From contig NZ_FLSP01000038.1 of assembly GCF_900091315.1 (NCBI RefSeq), positions 1 to 64,000 on the forward strand: a stretch of 64,000 nucleotides of DNA, read 5' to 3'. Origin of the DNA: Streptomyces sp. DI166. GTDB taxonomy: Bacteria > Actinomycetota > Actinomycetes > Streptomycetales > Streptomycetaceae. Below are positions 15,159 to 22,585 of this stretch, piece by piece. How positions within the stretch are numbered: position 1 is the first letter of the stretch; every line of letters starts with the position of its first letter. The notes beneath the pieces were generated by a model. That model saw only the letters and a list, made by a program, of their open reading frames with translations. It searched no databases and was not told where the DNA came from. The position numbers were made by a program, and so were the translations under genes.

Positions 15159-15632
15159 CTACGAGAGCCTCAGCACCCCCACCGTCTCCCCTTCGCTCTT
15201 CTCCCCGTTCGGTTCGAAGCCGAGGCCCAGGTAGAAGTCCGCGGGGCCGTCCGGGCCCTCGTGCCAGGTGACGTACATTTCCCTGCCGCCCCGGTCGCGG
15301 ATTTCGTTCGCCACCGATTCGACCGCGAACCGGCCGTATCCGCGCCGCTGTTCCCCGGCGGATATGTTCAGCCGCCACAGGCCGGAGCGGATGACGCTGC
15401 CGTCGCCGCGCCAGTCGATGTCGAGGAAGGCCATCACGAAGCCGACCGCGCGGTCGCCGTCGACGATCAGCCGGGGCCAGGCCACGCCGGGCCAGACATA
15501 GGCCTCGGCCAGGGACTTGGCCACCGGGTCCACGGCGAACTCCTGCTCGGGGCGGACCCGGACGGCGAGGGCGGCCTCGATATTCGCGGGAGTCAGGACA
15601 TCGAGGCGCGGTTGTGCGGCGGCGGTCGTCAT
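15159..15632 (-). CDS. GNAT family N-acetyltransferase
   Basis: 157 aa. LWRLNISAGEQRRGYGRFAV contains the acetyl-CoA-binding EQRRGYG loop, and the C-terminal YLGLGFEPNG is the usual family end. It looks like the streptothricin/aminoglycoside-type small GNAT group; substrate unknown. It converges on arfB with 11 bp between stops. It is preceded by a lower-GC segment at 15660-15690, which separates it from the flavin reductase gene. Confidence 0.82.
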   Translation of the reverse strand: MTTAAAQPRLDVLTPANIEAALAVRVRPEQEFAVDPVAKSLAEAYVWPGVAWPRLIVDGDRAVGFVMAFLDIDWRGDGSVIRSGLWRLNISAGEQRRGYGRFAVESVANEIRDRGGREMYVTWHEGPDGPADFYLGLGFEPNGEKSEGETVGVLRLS

Positions 15633-15679
15633 GGCCGCACCTTAGGGCGGCGCTTCACGCTCCGTCATTTGAATTCCGC

Positions 15680-16282
15680 TCAGCCCAATTGGCGATAGCG
15701 ACCGCGGAAATACAGCAGCGGTCCCCCCTCCGCGCTCGGTACGCGCGCGGTCAGGACGCGGCCGATGACGAGCGTGTGGTCGCCCGCCTCCACCCGCTGC
15801 TCGGTCCGGCACTCCAACTGCGCCAGCGCGCCGCCCACCAGTGGCGCGCCGGTCGCCTCGCCGCGGACGTAGGGGATGTCCTCGAACAGCAGCCGGTCGC
15901 TGATCCGGCCCTTCATCGCGAAGCGGCCGGCGATGTGCCGCTGGCTCTCGGACAGCACCGAGACCGCCCACAGCGGCTGCTCGTCGAGCAGGTCGTCCAT
16001 ACGGGCCCCGGTACGCAGGCTGACCAGCACCAGGGGCGGGTCCAGGGAGACCGAGAGGAAGGCCGTGGCCGTCATGCCCACGTCCTCGCCCTTGGGGCCG
16101 TCCGGGGCCAGCGGGGGCTCGAACGCGGTCACCAGGACCACGCCCGCGGCCAGCCGGGACATGGCGGCGCGGAACTCGTCGTTGCTCACCCCCTCAGCAT
16201 GCCCGGCGAGGGCGGACGCGGTGATCGGGGGAAGTGCGGCTGGGGGAGTCTTCGGCACGCTGGAGACGCTAGTGTGCGCCAC
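15680..16282 (-). CDS. Flavin reductase-like, FMN-binding protein
   Basis: 200 aa. The flavin-reductase fold begins near residue 34 (SNDEFRAAMSRLAAGVVLVT), with the FMN-contact segments GMTATAFLSVSLDPPLVLVS and a C-terminal LLYFRGRYRQLG. Such proteins reduce FMN with NAD(P)H, often supplying two-component monooxygenases, but none is nearby. The first 30 residues are low-complexity, and a start nearer residue 34 is possible. It is divergent from cdgB. Confidence 0.85.
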   Translation of the reverse strand: MAHTSVSSVPKTPPAALPPITASALAGHAEGVSNDEFRAAMSRLAAGVVLVTAFEPPLAPDGPKGEDVGMTATAFLSVSLDPPLVLVSLRTGARMDDLLDEQPLWAVSVLSESQRHIAGRFAMKGRISDRLLFEDIPYVRGEATGAPLVGGALAQLECRTEQRVEAGDHTLVIGRVLTARVPSAEGGPLLYFRGRYRQLG

Positions 16283-16371
16283 GCGGGCGTCGCATCGGGC
16301 GGGGGGCCGAGACGGGACCTAGGACCAGCGGAGGACCTCATCGACCTCAACGGCAGCCTCTTCGGCCGGGC

Positions 16372-16386
16372 GAACACTTTGTGTTC
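16372..16386. promoter_or_regulatory. Inverted repeat GAACAC-TTT-GTGTTC
   Basis: Perfect 6-bp arms around TTT. The arm spacing does not fit the Streptomyces LexA box (GAAC-N4-GTTC), so it is more likely an operator of another dimeric regulator for either divergent gene. Confidence 0.4.
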
Positions 16387-16438
16387 AGTAAACGCACCGG
16401 GAAAACACAGAAATCCCACTCAATTGTTCATCTTTTGC

Positions 16439-16454
16439 TGTGACTTGAGTCACA
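16439..16454. promoter_or_regulatory. CRP-like site TGTGA-N6-TCACA
   Basis: TGTGACTTGAGTCACA is an exact match to the CRP/FNR-family consensus TGTGA-N6-TCACA, with 7-bp arms TGTGACT/AGTCACA. Streptomyces Crp recognises GTG-N8-CAC-like sites, which this contains. It lies 130 bp upstream of cdgB. Confidence 0.6.
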
Positions 16455-16469
16455 AGAGCCATTAATTGT

Positions 16470-16482
16470 TGACCCTGTGTAC
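16470..16482. promoter_or_regulatory. BldD box upstream of cdgB
   Basis: TGACCCTGTGTAC matches the BldD consensus TNACNC(A/T)GNGTNA at every fixed position except the last. cdgB is an established BldD target in S. coelicolor, and the BldD regulator is itself activated by c-di-GMP, so the site would close a feedback loop. Confidence 0.65.
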
Positions 16483-16583
16483 CGAGTGGGCAGCGCGCTG
16501 TGATTCAGTGGCTGGGAAGCTGCCACAACGATACGCCGATGAGAACCCTTGATTCGCTGCGAGGTCTCGGGGGGAGGGCGAGC

Positions 16584-18236
16584 ATGGAGACCGAGTCGGA
16601 GCCGTACGTCCGTCTTGCGACCCTGCGACAACTGCACCAGGTCATGGCGGACATGAACACCGCGCGCAGCCTGGCGGACACACTGCAGACCGTTGCCGAC
16701 GGCGTGGTCACCGGCCTCGGCTACGAGCTGGCCTGCGTCAATCTGGTCCGGCAGGACGGCGACCTGGTCGTGGCCGCCCTCGCCGGCAACCCCGCGGCCG
16801 AGGCGCTGATCACCGGCCGCACCGGCTCCCGCGAGTCCTGGGAGCGGCGGCTGAGCATGGGCGAGCGCTGGGGCGACCTGGTCTTCATCCCGCACACCGA
16901 GGGCTGGGTCCTCGACGACGACGACGTCCCGCAGTGGTACACCGACGGCCCCGCGCCGCGCTTCGAGGACGAGTGGCACCCCTCCGACCGCCTTTTCGCG
17001 CCCATGTACACCCCCGGGGTGCACGGCGGCGGCAGCGGCGAGCTGATCGGCGTGCTCTCCGTGGACCGCCCGCGCAACGGCCGGCTGCCCGGCGCCTGGG
17101 GGCGCGAGGCCCTGCAGATGTACGCGTTCCAGGCCGCCATCGCGATCAGCAACGCGCGTCTACGTGCGAATATGCAGCGGGCACTGGTCAGGCTTGAGCG
17201 CGAGCAGCAGGCCCTGCGGGCCAGCGAGGAAAGCTTCCGGCAGGCCTTCGAGTACGCCCCCTCCGGCATGGCCATCGCCGAGATGGGCGGCGACCAGCAC
17301 GGCCGCATCCTGCGCACCAACGACGCCCTGTGCCGTCTGCTCGGCCGCCCGGCCTCCGCGATGCGCCGCTACTCCTTCTCCGACCTGGTCCACCCCGAGG
17401 ACATAGGCACCCTGCTGCGCACCTCCGCCGAGGGCGGCCGGGCGGAGCTGCGGCTGGCCCGCCGGGACGGCACCTACGTCTGGGTGTCCCTGCGCAACAG
17501 CGTGGTCGCCGACGCCGCCGACGGGCCGCGCTTCCTGCTCACCCACGTCGAGGACATAGAGGAGCGCAAGCGCCGCGAGCTCCAGCTCGCCCACCGCGCC
17601 TCCCACGACTCGCTGACCGGCCTGCCGAACTCCGCCGAGCTGCGCGCCCGGCTCTCCGCCCGGCTCTGCCGGCGCCCCGCGCACGCCGGCGCGCTGGAGT
17701 CCCTGGACGCCGCCTACGGCCACCCCGGGTACGACGTCAACGTCCAGGGCTTCGACGACTTCCCCGGCACCGACGTCCTCGACGGCTACGACCACCATGT
17801 GCACACCGTCGCCCCCGAGAGCGAGCGCGACGACGGCACCAAGGGGCTCGCGGTGCTCTTCTGCGACCTCGACGGCTTCAAGTCGATCAACGACCGGTTC
17901 GGGCACAACGCGGGTGACGCGGTTCTCATCGAGGTCGCCCGGCGGCTGTCGCGGGGCGTGCGCGACGGTGACACCGTGGCCCGGCTCGGCGGCGACGAGT
18001 TCGTGATCCTCGCCGACGGGCTCGGCAAGGCCGACGCCCAGGACCTCGCCGTACGGCTGCGCAACGAGATCATCCAGCCGATCCGCGCCGAGGGCCGGGC
18101 GGTGCGGGTGGGCGCCAGCTTCGGCATCGGGTGGGCGCACTGCGGGATGACGGCGGACGAAGTGCTGAAGTCCGCCGACGAACGGATGTACGTAGAGAAA
18201 CGATCTCGTCCCAAACAGCACAGACGCGCGGGTTGA
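16584..18236 (+). CDS. cdgB: GAF-PAS-GGDEF diguanylate cyclase
   Basis: 550 aa from ATG 16584, preceded by GGGGGGAGGG. The order is GAF (about 20-175), a short coiled linker, PAS (about 205-315, ending VEDIEERKRRE) and GGDEF. The active-site motif RLGGDEF has GGDEF at 469-473, and the inhibitory I-site RDGD sits five residues upstream (460-463), so the enzyme should make c-di-GMP and be product-inhibited. About 60 polar residues (roughly 355-420, including VNVQGFDDFPGTDVLDGY) interrupt the domain between DSLTGLPN and VLFCDLDGFK. No membrane segment. CdgB controls aerial growth and secondary metabolism in S. coelicolor. Confidence 0.92.
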   Translation: METESEPYVRLATLRQLHQVMADMNTARSLADTLQTVADGVVTGLGYELACVNLVRQDGDLVVAALAGNPAAEALITGRTGSRESWERRLSMGERWGDLVFIPHTEGWVLDDDDVPQWYTDGPAPRFEDEWHPSDRLFAPMYTPGVHGGGSGELIGVLSVDRPRNGRLPGAWGREALQMYAFQAAIAISNARLRANMQRALVRLEREQQALRASEESFRQAFEYAPSGMAIAEMGGDQHGRILRTNDALCRLLGRPASAMRRYSFSDLVHPEDIGTLLRTSAEGGRAELRLARRDGTYVWVSLRNSVVADAADGPRFLLTHVEDIEERKRRELQLAHRASHDSLTGLPNSAELRARLSARLCRRPAHAGALESLDAAYGHPGYDVNVQGFDDFPGTDVLDGYDHHVHTVAPESERDDGTKGLAVLFCDLDGFKSINDRFGHNAGDAVLIEVARRLSRGVRDGDTVARLGGDEFVILADGLGKADAQDLAVRLRNEIIQPIRAEGRAVRVGASFGIGWAHCGMTADEVLKSADERMYVEKRSRPKQHRRAG

Positions 18237-18353
18237 TCCCCAGGTCAGCGAGCTGATGAGGTCCGAGTCACCCGTTTGGGTCAGCTGGAGCGGGTAGGCT
18301 CGCCCTTCGTCACACGTACCGAATCCGCCCGCACCTGGTGAGGAGACCTAGGG

Positions 18354-19292
18354 ATGACGTCCGGCAACAACGGCGCCGATACGCCCGAGGACGACGACCC
18401 GTTCGGCTACCTCTACGCCGACGGGCAGGCCAACGGGGCCCAGCCGCCGTCCGGGGGCTATGGCTACCCGAACTCGGTCAACCGGGTGCGCTCGGTCGGC
18501 CAGCGGCAGTACGGCCAGCAGGCGGCGCCGACGGCCGCGTACGGCCAGGTTCCGCAGCAGCAGGGTGCCTACGGCCAGCCGAACGCCCACTACGCGGCCC
18601 CGGAGACCCTGCCCGGCGGCGCTCCGACCACCCAGCAGGCCCCGGCGTACAGCGGCGGCAGCGGCCGCGGCGGCGGGCCCAACACCAAGGGCCTGCTGAT
18701 CGGCGCCATCGCTGTCGTCGCGGCGGTGGTCATCGGCATCGCGGTGGCCATGGCGGGCGGCGACGACGAGCCCGACGACAACAACCAGGCCGGCGGCTCC
18801 ACCCCGACCCAGCAGGAGACCAAGGAGTCGACTCCCTCCAAGGAGGCCAAGGAGGAGAAGCCGAAGGACCTGCCGGAGATCGACGCCAAGGCGCTGCGGC
18901 TTTCGCCCGGTGTGACCACGGCGTCGGACGTGCAGGGTGCCAACGCGGGCACGTATGTCACGGGCCTCAACCAGCCCGGCGCCTCGGTCACCTGGACGGT
19001 CGACGACATCCCCGAGGACGGCCCCTACACGCTGTTCACGCGGTTCAGCGTGCCCGGCAAGGACCAGTCGATGACGCTCACCGTCAACGGCAAGGTCTTC
19101 CCGACCAAGGTCAACTTCTCCAACTTCGCGCACGCACCCGAGGGCGACTACGAGAAGGGCTGGGCCGACACCTTCTCGTATCCGGCACTCAACAAGGGCA
19201 CCAACACCCTCACCCTGTCCTGTGAGAACGGCGACAAGTGCGACGTCCTGCTGGACCAGATGTGGATCAAGGCGGGGAACGTCAAGAACTAG
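18354..19292 (+). CDS. Membrane-anchored protein with extracytoplasmic carbohydrate-binding-like domain
   Basis: 312 aa. A Gln/Gly/Tyr-rich cytoplasmic tail (1-110) precedes one transmembrane segment (113-135, LLIGAIAVVAAVVIGIAVAM). A charged Pro/Glu/Lys linker leads to a C-terminal beta-rich domain (190-312) with TVDDIPEDGPYTLFTRFSVP and NTLTLSCENGDKCDVLLDQMW, resembling CBM6/CBM35-type modules. It probably faces the cell wall. The two cysteines near the C-terminus could form a disulfide. The stop shares CTAG with the convergent kinase stop. Confidence 0.75.
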   Translation: MTSGNNGADTPEDDDPFGYLYADGQANGAQPPSGGYGYPNSVNRVRSVGQRQYGQQAAPTAAYGQVPQQQGAYGQPNAHYAAPETLPGGAPTTQQAPAYSGGSGRGGGPNTKGLLIGAIAVVAAVVIGIAVAMAGGDDEPDDNNQAGGSTPTQQETKESTPSKEAKEEKPKDLPEIDAKALRLSPGVTTASDVQGANAGTYVTGLNQPGASVTWTVDDIPEDGPYTLFTRFSVPGKDQSMTLTVNGKVFPTKVNFSNFAHAPEGDYEKGWADTFSYPALNKGTNTLTLSCENGDKCDVLLDQMWIKAGNVKN

Positions 19293-20221
19293 GCCGCGCT
19301 GACCTCCCCGGTCACCTTCACCCGCCCCAGCAGTTCCTCGTACGTCCCCCGGTCGAACTCCCCGGCCACCGGGGACAGGACGCTCGCCGCTGACAGGGCT
19401 GCCGCGCGGGTCAGGCGGTCCGGCCAGGGGAGGTTCTCCACCAGGGCCGAGAGCAGGCCCGCCATTGCCGCGTCGCCCGCGCCCGTCGGGTTGCCGTGCA
19501 GGGAGGCCGGGGGCGTGGCGCGCCAGCGGCCCTCCGGGGTGTGGGCCAGCAGGCCCTCCGCGCCGAGGGAGGCGACCACCGCGTGGGCGCCCCGACGGCG
19601 GGCGTCCTGGACGGCGCCCAACGGCTCGTGGGAGCCGGTGAGTTCGGCCAGTTCGTCGGCGTTGGGCTTGACGATGTCGGGGCGGGCGGCGACCGCGCGG
19701 CGCAGGGGCTCGCCGCTGGTGTCCAGCAGCACTGGGACGCCCGCCGCACGGGCGGTGCGGATCAGACCCGCGTACGCGTTCACCGGGACGCCCGGCGGGA
19801 GGCTGCCGCACAGGGCGACCGCGTCGGCGGACGGCAGCAGGTCGTCGTAGCGGCGCTGGAAGGCGGCCCATTCGGTGGGGGTGACGGCCGGGCCCGGTTC
19901 GTTGAGCTGGGTGGTGTCGCCGGTCACGTCGTCCACGACGGCTATGGTGCGGCGCGTGGCGCCGGTGCCGAGCGGGACGAGGGCGTCGTGCAACCCCTCG
20001 GTGGCGGCGAGCAGTTCGCGTACGACGTCGCCCGTGGCCCCGCCGGCGAAGCCGGTCGCCGTCACCTCGTGGCCGAGGGCCGCCAGGACCCGTGCCACGT
20101 TCAGGCCCTTGCCGCCGGGGCGTTCGAGGACCCCGGTGACCCGGTGGGAGGCGTGCGGCTTGAGCCCCCGTACGCGATAGGTGATGTCGAGAGCGGTGTT
20201 CAGCGTGACCGTGAGGATCAC
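19289..20221 (-). CDS. PfkB-family sugar kinase (1-phosphofructokinase/tagatose-6-P kinase-like)
   Basis: 310 aa from GTG 20221. ERPGGKGLNVARVLAALGH is the PfkB N-terminal signature, and HGNPTGAGDAAMAGL contains the GAGD anion hole and catalytic base. It belongs to the hexose-6-phosphate-kinase-like group. It lies downstream of nagKA but is separated from it by a strong terminator, so it may have its own promoter. A role in amino-sugar or fructose/tagatose phosphate metabolism is plausible; the exact substrate is unresolved. It overlaps the convergent gene by 4 nt. Confidence 0.82.
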   Translation of the reverse strand: MILTVTLNTALDITYRVRGLKPHASHRVTGVLERPGGKGLNVARVLAALGHEVTATGFAGGATGDVVRELLAATEGLHDALVPLGTGATRRTIAVVDDVTGDTTQLNEPGPAVTPTEWAAFQRRYDDLLPSADAVALCGSLPPGVPVNAYAGLIRTARAAGVPVLLDTSGEPLRRAVAARPDIVKPNADELAELTGSHEPLGAVQDARRRGAHAVVASLGAEGLLAHTPEGRWRATPPASLHGNPTGAGDAAMAGLLSALVENLPWPDRLTRAAALSAASVLSPVAGEFDRGTYEELLGRVKVTGEVSAA

Positions 20222-20280
20222 CCCGGACCGACCTCCCCCCGAAAAGCGGTGCTGACTCTTCCGATCCTGATCATGCCAAA

Positions 20281-20325
20281 CAGACGGCGGCCGTCCCAGC
20301 CCTCGGGACGGCCGCCGCCTGTCTG
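20281..20325 (-). terminator. Terminator downstream of nagA
   Basis: GGCGGCCGTCCC (20286-20297) pairs perfectly with GGGACGGCCGCC (20305-20316) around a 7-nt loop; CAGAC and GTCTG extend the stem outward. It starts 13 bp after the nagA stop in the leftward direction. Confidence 0.82.
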
Positions 20326-20337
20326 TTACCGGACGGA

Positions 20338-21531
20338 TCACACCAGGTGGGGTTCGACCACCCAAACCCCCCGGCGCAGCACGCCCTTCACGTCGAAGGA
20401 GGCGTCCAGGAGTACCAGGTCGGCGTACTTGCCGGGCTCCAGGGAGCCGATCGAGTCGGACATGCCGAGCAGCCGGGCGGGGGTGGTGGACAGGGCGGTG
20501 ACCGCGTCCTCGACGGAGAGCCCGTCCAGGGTCACCGCGCGCTTGAAGGCGCGGTCCAGGGTGAGGGTGGAGCCCGCGATCGAGCCGCCCTCCACCAGCC
20601 GGGCCACACCGTCGGCGACCTCGACCTCCAGCGGGCCGAGCATGTAGCGGCCGTCGCCGAAGCCGGCCGCGTCCATGGCGTCGGTGATGAACGCGACCCG
20701 GTCGGGGCCCGCGTGATGGAACGCCAGCTGGAGGGAGGCGGGGTGCAGATGCGTGCCGTCGTTGATCAGCTCGACGGTGATCCGCTCGTCCTCCAGCAGC
20801 GCCGCGATCGGTCCCGGGGCCCGGTGACCCAGCGCGGGCATGGCGTTAAACAGGTGCGTCGCCACGGTGGCGCCCGCGTCGATCGCCTCCACGGTCTGCT
20901 CGTACGTGGCGTCCGTGTGCCCGATCGCCGCGATGACCCCGTGCTCGGCGAGCAGCCGCACCGAGTCGACGCCGCCGGGGAGTTCGGTGGCGAGGGTGAC
21001 CATCCGGGCCTGGCCGCGGGCGGCGTCGATCAGCTTGCGCACCTCGGCCGGGTCGGGGTCGCGCAGCAGTTCCTCGGAGTGCGCGCCCTTGCGGCACGGG
21101 GAGATGAACGGCCCCTCGAAGTGGATGCCGGCCAGGTCGCCCTGCTCGGCCAGCTCGGACAGCAGCCCGGCGCGCTGGGCGAGGAAGTCCATGTCGCCGG
21201 TGACGGTGGAGGCGACCAGGGTGGTCGTGCCGTGCCTGCGGTGGGTGTCGATGCCGGTCAGCACGTCCTCGACGGTGCCGGAGGTGAAGCTGGCACCGCC
21301 GCCGCCGTGGTTGTGGATGTCGACGAAGCCGGGCACCACGTAGTGGCCGGTGACGTCGATGACCTGGGCGTTCTCCTGAGCGTTCGCGGCGATCCGGTCG
21401 CCCTCGACGACCACCTCGCCGTTGTCGACGACCCCGCCGGGCAGTGCCACCCGGGCACCCTTGAGGATCGTCTGCGCTCCGGTGCGGAGCCGCGTGTCGG
21501 CGCCGCTCCGCGCCCCTGGGGGAGTTGCCAT
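20338..21531 (-). CDS. nagA: N-acetylglucosamine-6-phosphate deacetylase
   Basis: 397 aa. It converts GlcNAc-6-P to GlcN-6-P, the inducer of DasR. Visible amidohydrolase motifs: PGFVDIHNHGGGG (metal site), IHFEGPFISP (catalytic-site Glu), AAIGHTDATYEQ, THLFNAM, INDGTHLHP and VAFITDAMDAAG (active-site Asp). Length is normal for actinobacterial NagA. The ATG overlaps the nagK stop by one base (TGATG), so the pair is translationally coupled. Transcription from the dre-bearing promoter at 22501 is expected to be DasR-controlled. Confidence 0.95.
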   Translation of the reverse strand: MATPPGARSGADTRLRTGAQTILKGARVALPGGVVDNGEVVVEGDRIAANAQENAQVIDVTGHYVVPGFVDIHNHGGGGASFTSGTVEDVLTGIDTHRRHGTTTLVASTVTGDMDFLAQRAGLLSELAEQGDLAGIHFEGPFISPCRKGAHSEELLRDPDPAEVRKLIDAARGQARMVTLATELPGGVDSVRLLAEHGVIAAIGHTDATYEQTVEAIDAGATVATHLFNAMPALGHRAPGPIAALLEDERITVELINDGTHLHPASLQLAFHHAGPDRVAFITDAMDAAGFGDGRYMLGPLEVEVADGVARLVEGGSIAGSTLTLDRAFKRAVTLDGLSVEDAVTALSTTPARLLGMSDSIGSLEPGKYADLVLLDASFDVKGVLRRGVWVVEPHLV

Positions 21532-22472
21532 CAGGTCGTTACCTCCGTGCCGTCAGTAGTGTCGAGGAGATCCCAGGCCAGTAGCCCGGCGCCGAGGCAT
21601 CCCGCCGCGTCCCCCAAGGCCGCCGGGACGATCGTCGGAAGCTTCTGGAACGTGACCCGCTGCCGGACGGCGTCCCGCAGCGGTGTGAACAAGGTTTCCC
21701 CCGCCTCGGCGAGGCCGCCACCGATGATCAGTGTGCGCGGGTCCAGCAGGGTGAGCGCCGTGACCAGGCCGTCGGCGAGCGCGTCCACGGCCTGCTGCCA
21801 GACCCGTACGGCATTCGGGTCGCCGGACGCGACGGCCTTCGCGCAGTCCGCGGCGTCCGCGTCCGGGTCGCCGCTGGCCGCCGCCCACGCCTCGGAGACC
21901 GCCGAGGCGGAGGCGAGCCGCTCCAGGCAGCCGCGCTGGCCGCAGGGGCACTCGGGGCCGCCGGGGCGTACGACGACATGGCCGATCTCGCCCGCGAAGC
22001 CGTGCGCCCCGGCCTCCACGCGCCCGTCCACGCCGATCGCGCCCGCGATGCCGGTGCCCAGCGCCACGAACAGGAACCGGTCCGCGCCCTTGCCCGCGCC
22101 GATCCGGCCCTCGGCGAGGCCGCCGGTGCGCACGTCGTGGCCGAGGGCGACCGGGACGCCGAGCATGGAGGTGAGCAGGCGGCGCAGGGGAACGTCGCGC
22201 CAGCCCAGGTTGGCGGCGTAGGCGGCGACACCGGCCGCCTCGTCGACGATGCCGGGGACGGCGACGCCGGCCGCGGCGGGGGGCTCGCCGAGGGTCTCGG
22301 CGCCGTGGGCGCGCAGTTCGGCGGCGAAGTCGAGGATGTTCGCGACGACCGCGTCGGGGCCGCGTTCGCGCCCGGTCGGGCGGCGCGCCTCGTACAGCAG
22401 CGCGCCGTCCGCCCCGACCAGGGCGGCTTTCATCCCGGTGCCGCCCACGTCGAGGGCGATGACATGTCTCAC
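21531..22472 (-). CDS. nagK: ROK-family N-acetylglucosamine kinase
   Basis: 313 aa, GTG start. The N-terminal phosphate motif is ALDVGGTGMKAALV, and the ROK zinc motif CPCGQRGCLE contains the CxCGxxGCxE pattern. It phosphorylates GlcNAc (or a related sugar) released inside the cell, feeding the coupled nagA. The divergent neighbour is a sugar-binding lipoprotein, and both starts face the dre sites. Some ROK proteins are repressors, but no N-terminal HTH is present, so this is a kinase. Confidence 0.9.
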   Translation of the reverse strand: MRHVIALDVGGTGMKAALVGADGALLYEARRPTGRERGPDAVVANILDFAAELRAHGAETLGEPPAAAGVAVPGIVDEAAGVAAYAANLGWRDVPLRRLLTSMLGVPVALGHDVRTGGLAEGRIGAGKGADRFLFVALGTGIAGAIGVDGRVEAGAHGFAGEIGHVVVRPGGPECPCGQRGCLERLASASAVSEAWAAASGDPDADAADCAKAVASGDPNAVRVWQQAVDALADGLVTALTLLDPRTLIIGGGLAEAGETLFTPLRDAVRQRVTFQKLPTIVPAALGDAAGCLGAGLLAWDLLDTTDGTEVTT

Positions 22473-22500
22473 GGGGGACAGTGTGACCCTTGTACCGGTA

Positions 22501-22516
22501 AGAGGTCTAGTCCACT
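22501..22516. promoter_or_regulatory. dre1, DasR-responsive element
   Basis: AGAGGTCTAGTCCACT matches the DasR consensus AGTGGTCTAGACCACT at 14 of 16 positions, with the central GGTCTAG-CCACT core intact. It sits 29 bp upstream of the nagK start. The known regulator represses nag genes until GlcN-6-P accumulates. Confidence 0.8.
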
Positions 22517-22517
22517 A

Positions 22518-22533
22518 CGTGGTGTAGACCTTA
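22518..22533. promoter_or_regulatory. dre2, second DasR-like site
   Basis: CGTGGTGTAGACCTTA matches 11 of 16 positions of the DasR consensus and directly abuts dre1, giving a tandem arrangement between nagKA and the divergent solute-binding protein. It is weaker than dre1. Confidence 0.65.
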
Positions 22534-22585
22534 TGGTTTGCTTCGAAATTTTTCGCGACGGGCTGGTTTGGGGCTGAGGTATTAC

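Larger units (their letters stand above)
16283..16583. other. Divergent regulatory region between flavin reductase gene and cdgB
   Basis: About 300 bp without a gene, with AT content above the surroundings between 16370 and 16480. It holds three symmetric sites (16372, 16439 and 16470, listed separately). They cluster 100-210 bp before the cdgB start, consistent with a heavily regulated promoter. Confidence 0.7.

Noticed and set aside
16372..16386. GAACAC/GTGTTC considered as a LexA box
   Set aside because: The GAAC and GTTC halves are 7 bp apart, not 4.
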